A stretch of DNA of 64,000 nucleotides from Rhodospirillales bacterium (GTDB lineage Bacteria; Pseudomonadota; Alphaproteobacteria; ATCC43930; CGMCC-115725). The notes under the pieces were generated by a model, which ran no database searches, was not told the DNA's origin, and saw only the letters and a list, made by a program, of their open reading frames with translations. The stretch covers positions 25,090-89,089 of the forward strand of contig JAQGIC010000021.1 of the NCBI GenBank assembly GCA_028288725.1. Direction: 5' to 3'. The first letter of the stretch is position 1, and every line of letters starts with the position of its first letter. The translations under genes were made by a program, and so were the position numbers. Positions 57,973-64,000 of the stretch are shown here, in pieces.

Positions 57973-58593
57973 TTGTACGTGCCGCCGCATTTCCAGCAGT
58001 CCGACCTTGCCGTCCTGCACGACACCATCCGCGGTGCCGGGCTCGCCACGCTCGTCAGCCTCGGCGCCGACGGGCTGATCGCGAGCCATGTACCGCTGCT
58101 GCTCGATGCCGGGGCGGGTCCCAACGGCACGCTGATCGGCCATCTGGCCAAGGGCAACCCGCAAGGGCGGGGTGCGGCCGCCGGGGTCGATGCGCTGGCG
58201 ATCTTCCAGGGTCCCGACGCCTATATCACGCCCAGCTGGTACGCGACCAAGCGCGAGCATGGCAAGGTCGTGCCGACCTGGAACTATGTCGCGATCCACG
58301 CCTACGGCCCGCTCGAATTCTTCGACGATGCCACGGAGCTGCTGGACGTGGTGACGCGCCTGACCAACCGGTTCGAAGGCCCGCGTGCCGCCCCCTGGTC
58401 CGTCAGCGACGCGCCGCCCGATTTCATCCAGGCGCACCTGAAGGGCATCGTAGGGTTCCGTCTGCCGATCACCCGGCTCGAGGGCAAATGGAAGATGAGC
58501 CAGAACCGCCCGGCGGCTGACCGTGCGGGCGTCGCCGAGGGATTGCGGGCCGAGGGCAAGGACGCGGCGGCGGCGCTGGTGCCGGAGGATTAA
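57973..58593 (+). CDS. PaiB-like FMN-binding negative transcriptional regulator
   Basis: 206 residues from TTG 57973, which yields the family start (M)YVPPHFQQSD. Landmarks: ASHVPLLLD, GHLAKGNPQ, AIFQGPDAYITPSWYATKREHGKVVPTWNYVAIHAYG and IVGFRLPITRLEGKWKMSQNR. The PaiB split-barrel binds FMN; in Bacillus it represses protease and sporulation genes. Divergent from the dehydrogenase gene. Confidence 0.88.
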   Translation: MYVPPHFQQSDLAVLHDTIRGAGLATLVSLGADGLIASHVPLLLDAGAGPNGTLIGHLAKGNPQGRGAAAGVDALAIFQGPDAYITPSWYATKREHGKVVPTWNYVAIHAYGPLEFFDDATELLDVVTRLTNRFEGPRAAPWSVSDAPPDFIQAHLKGIVGFRLPITRLEGKWKMSQNRPAADRAGVAEGLRAEGKDAAAALVPED

Positions 58594-58605
58594 TCTCAGC
58601 TTCTC

Positions 58606-58634
58606 CCGTCAATCCCGCCTGCGCGGGAACGACG
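58606..58634. repeat. dRS3-like palindrome between paiB-like gene and modC
   Basis: CGTCAATCCCGCCTGCGCGGGAACGACG: stem TCCCGC/GCGGGA. Sits between two convergent stops and probably also works as a terminator. Confidence 0.7.
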
Positions 58635-58644
58635 AAAAGGTGGC

Positions 58645-59721
58645 TTACTCCGCCCCCGACCGGTCGAACGACACGCTCTTGATCAGCGCATGCACCGCTC
58701 TTCCCGGCGCCAGCCCCAGCGCCTCCGCCGATAGCCGCGTGATCTGGGCCACCAGGATCGTGCCGCCGCAGTCGAGCCGCAGACCCATTGCCGTCGGGCC
58801 GGCTGCGGCCATTTCCAGGACCGTTGCCGGCAGGATGTTGAGGATGCTCAGCCCCTCGGGCCGGCCGGTCGCGATCGCCACGTCGCGGGCGCGGATCTGC
58901 AGGCGCAAGCGCTGACCCGCCACCAGCCGGCCGGCGGGCACGGTCAACCGGCCGCCGGCGAACTCAAGGGTCGCCAGTCCGTGGGCCCGGTCGATCGTAC
59001 CGACGGTCACGGCCAGCACGGCCGAGGGCTCGGTGCCGCTCGTCGGATCGAACCGGCTCGACACCTCGGCGATCGGGCCGGACGAGACGACCCTGCCGGC
59101 CTCGATCACCACCAACCGGTCGGCCAGCCGGACGACCTCGTCGCGCGAATGGCTGACATAGACCATCGGCAACCGCGTCTCGTCGCGCAGGCGCTCCAGA
59201 TAGGGCAGGATCTCCTCCTTGCGCGCCTGATCGAGCGCGGCGAGCGGTTCGTCCAGCACCAGGAGGCGCGGGCCCATCAGCAGCGCGCGGCCGATCGCGA
59301 CCCGCTGCTTCTCGCCACCCGAGAGCGTCGCCGGGCGGCGGTCGAGCAGGGCGCCGATGCCCAGGAGCTCGACGATGTCCCGCAGCGGCTTGCCGTTGGC
59401 CTGGCTTCGGGCGAACCAGGCGCCGTAGAGCAGGTTCTGCCGCACGCTCAGATGCGGAAACAGCCGGCCGTCCTGAAACACGCTGCCGATGCGGCGGCGG
59501 TGCGGCGGCACGAAGATGCCGGCGGATCGGTCGACCAGCACCTGGCCATCGACGATGATGCGGCCCCGATCGGGCTTGACCAGACCGGCCAGCACACCTG
59601 CGATCGTGCTCTTGCCGGCACCGGATCGGCCGAACAGGGCGGTGACGCCGCCGGGGCTGTCGAACGCGACCTCCAGCGTGAAGCCTGGCCGGCTCAGGCT
59701 GATCTCGACCTGCAGGCTCAT
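58645..59721 (-). CDS. modC: Molybdate ABC transporter ATP-binding protein
   Basis: 358 residues. Walker A GRSGAGKST (31-39), SVFQDGRLFPHLSVRQNLLYG, LSGGEKQRVAIGRALL, LLVLDEPLAALD. The C-terminal 80-90 residues form a mop/TOBE domain (INILPATVLEMAAAG... LVAQITRLSAEALGLAPG) typical of ModC. Start overlaps the modB stop by four bases. No modA is adjacent. Confidence 0.93.
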   Translation of the reverse strand: MSLQVEISLSRPGFTLEVAFDSPGGVTALFGRSGAGKSTIAGVLAGLVKPDRGRIIVDGQVLVDRSAGIFVPPHRRRIGSVFQDGRLFPHLSVRQNLLYGAWFARSQANGKPLRDIVELLGIGALLDRRPATLSGGEKQRVAIGRALLMGPRLLVLDEPLAALDQARKEEILPYLERLRDETRLPMVYVSHSRDEVVRLADRLVVIEAGRVVSSGPIAEVSSRFDPTSGTEPSAVLAVTVGTIDRAHGLATLEFAGGRLTVPAGRLVAGQRLRLQIRARDVAIATGRPEGLSILNILPATVLEMAAAGPTAMGLRLDCGGTILVAQITRLSAEALGLAPGRAVHALIKSVSFDRSGAE

Positions 59722-60413
59722 GCGCCGGCCGTCCGGCGCCGAAGACGGCGGGCGACCAGTTCGGATCCGAACACGGCCACGACCGAGACCGCGACCGACA
59801 GGGCAGACAGGCGCAGCACGGCGGCATCGGTGCCCGGCACCTGCAGCAGGGTGTAGATCGCAATCGGCAGGGTGCGGGTTTCGCCCGGTATGTTCGAGAC
59901 GAAGGTGATGGTGGCGCCGAACTCGCCGAGGCTCTTGGCAAAGCCCAGCAGCAATCCGGCCAGCAGTCCCGGCACGATCAGCGGCAGGGTGACGGTGAGA
60001 AACACCATGATCGGCCGGGCGCCCAAGGTCGAGGCCGCCTGCTCCAGCCCCGGCTCGACCGCTTCGATCGACAATTGCAGCGCGCGCACGACCAGCGGGA
60101 AACCCATCACGCCGGCGGCCAGCGCCGCCCCGGTCCAGCGAAACGCGAAGGTGAAGCCGAACCAGCTGTCGAGCCAGGCGCCGATCGGCCCGTGCCGGCC
60201 GAACAGCAGCAGCAGCGCATAGCCGGTCACGACCGGCGGCAGCACCAGCGGCAGATGCACGATGGCGCTCAGCAGGGTCCGGCCGCGAAACCGGCCGCGG
60301 GCCAGGACCCAGGCGACGGCCAAGGCCGGCGGCAGGCTCAGGACCGCGCTCCACACGCCGATACGCAGGCTGAGGCTGAAGGCCTCGGCTTCGAGCGGGG
60401 TCAGAAACGGCAT
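59718..60413 (-). CDS. modB: Molybdate ABC transporter permease
   Basis: 231 residues from ATG 60413, about five membrane helices. TPLEAEAFSLSLRIGVWSAVLSLPPALAVAWVLAR and the EAA loop QAASTLGARPIMVFLTVTLPLIVPGLLAG with GFAKSLGEFGATITFVSNIPGETRTLPIAIYT are diagnostic of ModB. It pairs with ModC. The substrate-binding ModA gene is missing from the usual position upstream, which is taken by a divergent gamma-glutamyltransferase. Confidence 0.94.
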   Translation of the reverse strand: MPFLTPLEAEAFSLSLRIGVWSAVLSLPPALAVAWVLARGRFRGRTLLSAIVHLPLVLPPVVTGYALLLLFGRHGPIGAWLDSWFGFTFAFRWTGAALAAGVMGFPLVVRALQLSIEAVEPGLEQAASTLGARPIMVFLTVTLPLIVPGLLAGLLLGFAKSLGEFGATITFVSNIPGETRTLPIAIYTLLQVPGTDAAVLRLSALSVAVSVVAVFGSELVARRLRRRTAGA

Positions 60414-60526
60414 GGCGGGATCGGGTATCCTGGTGTGAGGACGATGCATCGCGACTGGCGACTCTCGGGCGGGATGTTATATGATCGACGCCGTGCCCGT
60501 CGACCGGGACCGGGCGGGAGACACCC

Positions 60527-62098
60527 ATGACGAACCCGACTTGGCAGAACGAGACCTGGCGCGTCACCAAGCCCGCGCGCACCAGCCGCGGCGGTCTGGT
60601 CGCGTGCCAGCACCGGCTGGCGGCGATGGCCGGCGTCGAGCTGCTGCGCGCCGGCGGCAACGCGGTCGATGCCGCGGTTGCGGCCGCCTTCGCCATGGGC
60701 GTGGTCGAGCCGTGGATGAGCGGCATCGGCGGCGTCGGCTTCATGGTCGCGGCCGACGCCAAGACCGGCAAAGTGACCTTCGTCGATTTCGGCCCGGTGG
60801 CGCCGGCCGGGCTCGATCCCGCGCGCTATCCGCTGGTCGGCGGCGACGCTTCCGGGGCGATGTTCGGCTGGCCCGCGGTCGAGGGCGCGCGCAACGATCG
60901 GGGCTACGAGGCCGCGACGGTGCCCGGCGCGGTCGATGGCCTGGGCCTGGCGGTCGAGCGTCTCGGCCGCAAGAGCCTGGCCGAAGTGCTGGCGCCGGCG
61001 ATCCGCCTGGCCGAGGCCGGCCTGCCGCTGGATTGGCAATCGAGCCTCGCCATTTCGCTGGCCGCGGCCGACCTGGCCCGGGACCCGACGGCGGCCTCGA
61101 TCTATCTGCCCGGCGGGCTGCCGGCGGTGCCGCCCGGCGATCGGCCGGCGGGGGCCCTGCCGCTGGGCCATCTCGCCAGGAGTTTGAAACGCATCGCCGA
61201 GGCCGGCCGGCGCGATTTCTACGAGGGCGAGCTCGCGGCCGGCATCGCGGCCGATCTCAAGGCCGGCGGCAGCGTCATCACGCCGGCCGATCTCGCCGGC
61301 TACCACGCCGAACTGCGCGATCCGCTGATCCATGACTACAAGGGCGTGCGGCTGCATTTCGCCGGGCCGTTGAGCGGGGCCCCGACGGTCATCCAGGCGC
61401 TGGACGATATCGGCCGGCGCCTGCCGGGCCTGCCGCTCGGCCGACCGGACGGCCAGAGCTTCCAGGCCTATGCCGAGGCGCTGCGCCGGGCGCATGAGGT
61501 GCGCCTTGCGACGCTCGGCGCCGGCGCCTCGGGCAACACGACCCATCTGTCGGTCGCCGACCGCGACGGCAACATGGTGGCGCTGACCGTGACGCTGCTC
61601 GCCCGCTTCGGCGCGCGCATCGTCCTGCCGTCGAGCGGCATCCTGATGAACAACGCGATCAATTGGTTCGACCCCCGGCCCGATCGGCCGAATTCGCTGG
61701 CGCCCGGTCGCCGGCCGCTCGCCAACATGTGCCCGCTGGTGGCGACGCGCGATGGCGTGCCCTGGGTGGCGCTCGGCGCCTGCGGTGGCCGCAAGATCCT
61801 GTCGGCGGTGACCCAGCTCGCCTCGATGCTGATCGACTACGGCCTGTCGCTCGACAGTGCTTTCGCCACGCCCAGGCTGGATGCCAGCGGCGAGATCGTG
61901 CTGGTCGATGCCGCGATGGACGCGGAATGGATCGACCAGATCGGCGCGGCCCTGGCGATCCAGGTCGTGCCGGACCAGGTCTACCCCGTCCATTTCGCTG
62001 CGCCCTCGGCGGTGATGCGCGCGACCGGCACCGGCATCAATTCGGCCGCGACCCACCCGCGCTCGTCCGTGGCGGCGGTCGCGAGCGAGGAAGATTAG
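60527..62098 (+). CDS. Gamma-glutamyltransferase family protein (Ntn hydrolase)
   Basis: 523 residues without a signal peptide, so probably cytoplasmic. Family landmarks: ACQHRLAAMAGVELLRAGGNAVDAAVAAAFAMGVVEP, SGIGGVGFMV, TVPGAVDGL and the autocleavage/nucleophile site GNTTHLSVADRDGNMVALT (Thr338). SSGILMNNAINWFDPRP and PLANMCPLVATRDG bind the glutamyl group. Cytoplasmic members often hydrolyse other gamma-glutamyl or amide compounds. The stop TAG is the first triplet of the palindromic repeat at 62096-62144. Confidence 0.9.
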   Translation: MTNPTWQNETWRVTKPARTSRGGLVACQHRLAAMAGVELLRAGGNAVDAAVAAAFAMGVVEPWMSGIGGVGFMVAADAKTGKVTFVDFGPVAPAGLDPARYPLVGGDASGAMFGWPAVEGARNDRGYEAATVPGAVDGLGLAVERLGRKSLAEVLAPAIRLAEAGLPLDWQSSLAISLAAADLARDPTAASIYLPGGLPAVPPGDRPAGALPLGHLARSLKRIAEAGRRDFYEGELAAGIAADLKAGGSVITPADLAGYHAELRDPLIHDYKGVRLHFAGPLSGAPTVIQALDDIGRRLPGLPLGRPDGQSFQAYAEALRRAHEVRLATLGAGASGNTTHLSVADRDGNMVALTVTLLARFGARIVLPSSGILMNNAINWFDPRPDRPNSLAPGRRPLANMCPLVATRDGVPWVALGACGGRKILSAVTQLASMLIDYGLSLDSAFATPRLDASGEIVLVDAAMDAEWIDQIGAALAIQVVPDQVYPVHFAAPSAVMRATGTGINSAATHPRSSVAAVASEED

Positions 62099-62144
62099 AG
62101 CCTGATCCGATCAAACCGAGCTGGTTTGATCGGATCAGGCTCTA
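62096..62144. repeat. Perfect 22-bp palindromic repeat with stop codons at both ends
   Basis: Arms 62096-62117 and 62123-62144, loop GAGCT, exact complementarity. 62096-62098 (TAG) ends the gamma-glutamyltransferase on the plus strand; 62142-62144 (TAG on the minus strand) ends the MFS transporter. It also acts as an obvious bidirectional hairpin terminator. Confidence 0.9.
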
Positions 62145-63380
62145 GTCCAGCGCCAAACCGCGCCGTTCGGGGATCAGCAGGAATGTCACGATCATGTCGA
62201 GCACATAGATCGTGGCCAGCAGCGCGATCGCGGCGCTGAAGCTGTAGGCGCTGGCCAGACTGCCGACGACCAGCGGGCCGAAGCCGCCGACCGCGCGGCC
62301 CAGATTGAACAGGACGTTCTGCGCCGTGGCCCGCGCCGCGGTCGGATAGAGTTCCGACATCAGCGTGCCGTAGCCGCCCAGCATGCCGTTGACGAACAGG
62401 CCCATGACGGCCCCGCCGATCAGCAGCGCCGTCGGATCGGTCAATTGCGAATAGACCAGCACCATCACGACGGCGCCGGCCTGATAGCTGAGGAACGCCG
62501 GGCGCCGGCCGATGCGGTCGGCCAGCTCGCCGAAGGCCAGGATGCCCAGCGCCATGCCCAGAATGGTGACGCCGGTCCAGACCGCCGATTGGGTCAAGCC
62601 ATAGCCGAACCGGGTGGAAAGATAGCTCGGCAGCCAGATCATCAGGCCGAAATAGCCGAAATTCTGCACCGAGCAGAGGACGAACAGCGCGAAGCTCAGC
62701 TTCGTCGTTGCCCAATCCTTGACTAGCAGCCTGAGCGAGGCGAGCCAGCCGGTCGGGGATTTGTGCGCGACGAAGCCGGCGGGCTCGCCGACCGCGCGGC
62801 GGACCAGAAACGACACCAATGCCGGCAACAGCCCGACCGCGAACATGCCGCGCCAGCCGATCACCGGCAGCAGCAGCGGCGTCGCCAGCGCCGCCAGCAA
62901 CACGCCCGCCTGCCAGCCGAGCCCGACATAGGACGAGACGCGGGCGCGCAGACGCGGCGGCCAGGCCTCGGCCGCCAGCGCCATGCCGATGCCGAACTCG
63001 CCGCCCAGGCCCAGGCCGGCGATGGTGCGATAGACCAGCAGGTCGCGGTAGCCGGTGGCGAGCGCGCAAAGCCCGGTGAACAGGGCAAAAATTAGGATGG
63101 TCCAGGTCAGCACGCGGACGCGGCCGACATGGTCGCTCAGGATGCCGAATACCACGCCGCCGACGACGGCGCCGCCGAGCGTCCAGGTGACGAGCGAGCC
63201 GGCTTCCGCCCCGCTCAGGCCCAGTTCCGCCGAGATCGCCTTCAGCATGAAGCCCAGGATCAGCAGGTCGAACCCGTCCATGGCATAGCCCAGCATCGAG
63301 GCGCCCAGGGCCCGCTTGGCATAGGCATCGACCGGCGCCGGCCCCACCGCCGCCGCCGCCGAATGATTCGTGATATCCAT
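62142..63380 (-). CDS. MFS transporter (aromatic acid:H+ symporter-like)
   Basis: 412 residues from ATG 63380, about 12 membrane helices. Loop 2-3 motif GILSDHVGRVRVL and GMALAAEAWPPRLRARVSSYVGLGW, DGFDLLILGFMLKAI in helix 1 (the AAHS acidic DGxD pattern) and GELADRIGRRPAFL in the second half. The substrate is probably an aromatic or other organic acid. Its TAG stop lies at the outer end of the palindromic repeat. Confidence 0.9.
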   Translation of the reverse strand: MDITNHSAAAAVGPAPVDAYAKRALGASMLGYAMDGFDLLILGFMLKAISAELGLSGAEAGSLVTWTLGGAVVGGVVFGILSDHVGRVRVLTWTILIFALFTGLCALATGYRDLLVYRTIAGLGLGGEFGIGMALAAEAWPPRLRARVSSYVGLGWQAGVLLAALATPLLLPVIGWRGMFAVGLLPALVSFLVRRAVGEPAGFVAHKSPTGWLASLRLLVKDWATTKLSFALFVLCSVQNFGYFGLMIWLPSYLSTRFGYGLTQSAVWTGVTILGMALGILAFGELADRIGRRPAFLSYQAGAVVMVLVYSQLTDPTALLIGGAVMGLFVNGMLGGYGTLMSELYPTAARATAQNVLFNLGRAVGGFGPLVVGSLASAYSFSAAIALLATIYVLDMIVTFLLIPERRGLALD

Positions 63381-63575
63381 GGTTCCCCCGTTCCAAACCC
63401 CGCCGCGACCGATGCAAGCCGGCGGCCAGTTGTTCATGGAACCGTCATAAGGGAAGCGGGCAGCGAAGCGAAGGGCTGCGTTACGCCCGACGCACGGTCA
63501 AGGGGATTGCACAGCGCCGCCGGCTTCGCTAGTTTCCGCCGCCTTGCATCTGCCCTACCATGGCGGTCGCAATGC

Positions 63576-63665
63576 GGAGGGGTGGCCGAGCGGTTGAAGG
63601 CGCACGCCTGGAAAGTGTGTATACAGGAAACTGTATCGCGGGTTCGAATCCCGCTCCCTCCGCCA
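63576..63665 (+). tRNA. tRNA-Ser, anticodon GGA
   Basis: 90 bases including an encoded CCA. Acceptor stem GGAGGGG pairs with TCCCTCC (one G-U), G discriminator; anticodon stem CACGC/GTGTG with loop CTGGAAA (anticodon GGA at 63610-63612); long variable arm TACAG-GAAA-CTGTA; T arm GCGGG-TTCGAAT-CCCGC. Decodes UCC/UCU. Confidence 0.97.
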
Positions 63666-63676
63666 GATATCAAGCA

Positions 63677-63700
63677 AAACCGCCATTTTTTGGCGGTTTT
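63677..63700 (+). terminator. Terminator of tRNA-Ser
   Basis: AAACCGCCA-TTTTT-TGGCGGTTTT: 9-bp stem followed by T run, 11 bases after the tRNA. Confidence 0.8.
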
Positions 63701-63731
63701 CGTAGGCGAAACGGGCTGATCGCCTGCGCGA

Positions 63732-64000
63732 TCAACCTGCGAACCGCACGGATGGCAGGCCGCATACGCCCGCTTCGATGCACAGGATCGCCCCCGCCAG
63801 CGGTTGCGACGTCAGCTCTGCCTCCGTCAAACGCTGGCTGGCCGAGGTGATGTAGAGCCGGTCGAGATCGGGTCCGCCGAAACAGCAGCTGGTCGGGTTT
63901 TGGACCGGCAGGCGGATGGTTCGGTCGAGTGCGCCGTCGGGCGCGTAGCGCTCGACCCGCCAGCCTCCATAGATCGCTGACCAATAATAGCCTTCGGCAT
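63732..64000 (-). CDS. SMP-30/gluconolactonase family protein, 3' part
   Basis: An 88-codon frame plus stop on the minus strand, open through the right edge, so the start is outside. Translation: AEGYYWSAIYGGWRVERYAPDG, then ALDRTIRLPVQNPTSCCFGGPDLDRLYITSAS, ending AGVCGLPSVRFAG. This is the C-terminal blade region of SMP-30/gluconolactonase/LRE-type lactonases (G-x-W-S-A-x-x-G-G-W-R-V, P-T-S-C-x-F-G-G). Probably a sugar lactonase, metal-dependent and cytoplasmic. No internal start codon gives this frame, so it is easily missed. Confidence 0.85.
   Translation of the reverse strand, partial: AEGYYWSAIYGGWRVERYAPDGALDRTIRLPVQNPTSCCFGGPDLDRLYITSASQRLTEAELTSQPLAGAILCIEAGVCGLPSVRFAG

Noticed and set aside
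60414..60526. ModE-type operator upstream of modB
   Set aside because: Only one half-site-like TTATAT is seen; no paired TATATA element.

Overview
The window is GC-rich chromosomal DNA from an alphaproteobacterium, most likely of the Rhodospirillales type. The evidence is a CcrM-type cell-cycle DNA methyltransferase, an RcdA (DUF1465) homologue, a four-histidine alphaproteobacterial heme A synthase, an sdhCDAB operon, the mesaconyl-CoA hydratase/malyl-CoA thioesterase pair of the ethylmalonyl-CoA pathway, 3-hydroxybutyrate dehydrogenase (PHB turnover), and clustered leuC-leuD-leuB. Genes are dense and often overlap by 1-4 bases (ATGA, TGATG, GTGA, TTGA junctions). TTG and GTG starts are frequent. 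I see no prophage, transposase, CRISPR array or rRNA operon. The window holds one tRNA gene, tRNA-Ser(GGA).

Layout. 1-5.1 kb: the 3' part of ccrM, a TetR regulator divergent from a small secreted protein, an orphan form-II CoxL-like molybdoenzyme subunit, and a GNAT acetyltransferase. 5.2-5.6 kb: a nest of inverted repeats. 5.6-16.8 kb: housekeeping genes (MsbA-like ABC exporter, rpmE, rcdA, a metY-hydrolase-thioesterase operon, bdhA, a DUF952-pyrD-DUF1192 operon, a branched-chain aminotransferase, a class II glutamine amidotransferase, a UPF0104 membrane protein). 17-28 kb: a DinG/Rad3-like helicase, an mscS/GAF-kinase operon, a Tat-exported solute-binding protein with two Gfo/Idh/MocA dehydrogenases, a PIN toxin-antitoxin pair, an unrecognised exported protein, a TerB-like protein and a MarR regulator. 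28.5-36.8 kb: ctaA convergent with a copper P-type ATPase, a CelD/BcsL-type acetyltransferase, prs, coaA, a LysE exporter and two coupled tiny genes. 36.9-46 kb: sdhCDAB, mch-mcl2, pdxY, asd. 46-52 kb: an autotransporter GDSL esterase and the leuC/DUF2459/leuD/leuB operon. 52.5-56 kb: ffh-rpsP-rimM-trmD-rplS. 56-64 kb: a low-complexity exported protein, a 3-hydroxyisobutyrate-dehydrogenase-like enzyme, PaiB-like protein, modB-modC, a gamma-glutamyltransferase, an MFS transporter, tRNA-Ser, and a partial SMP-30/gluconolactonase gene running off the right edge.

Working together: sdh, ctaA and copA serve respiration and copper supply; mch-mcl2 and bdhA point to acetyl-CoA/PHB assimilation; asd, metY, leuBCD and ilvE-like genes make amino acids; prs, pyrD, coaA and pdxY supply nucleotides and cofactors; modBC would feed molybdenum to enzymes such as the CoxL-like protein.

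The most unusual signal is not a gene. A dispersed palindromic repeat family recurs at gene 3' ends and supplies their stop codons. In one case a perfect 22-bp palindrome carries the TAG stops of two convergent genes at its two outer ends. A second structure, a roughly 255-bp imperfect giant inverted repeat, looks like a MITE-type element. No clearly new defence or metabolic system is visible. The best small unknowns are the two overlapping genes at 36.3-36.8 kb, with an ATGAT-rich leader, and the exported protein at 25.9-27.1 kb.
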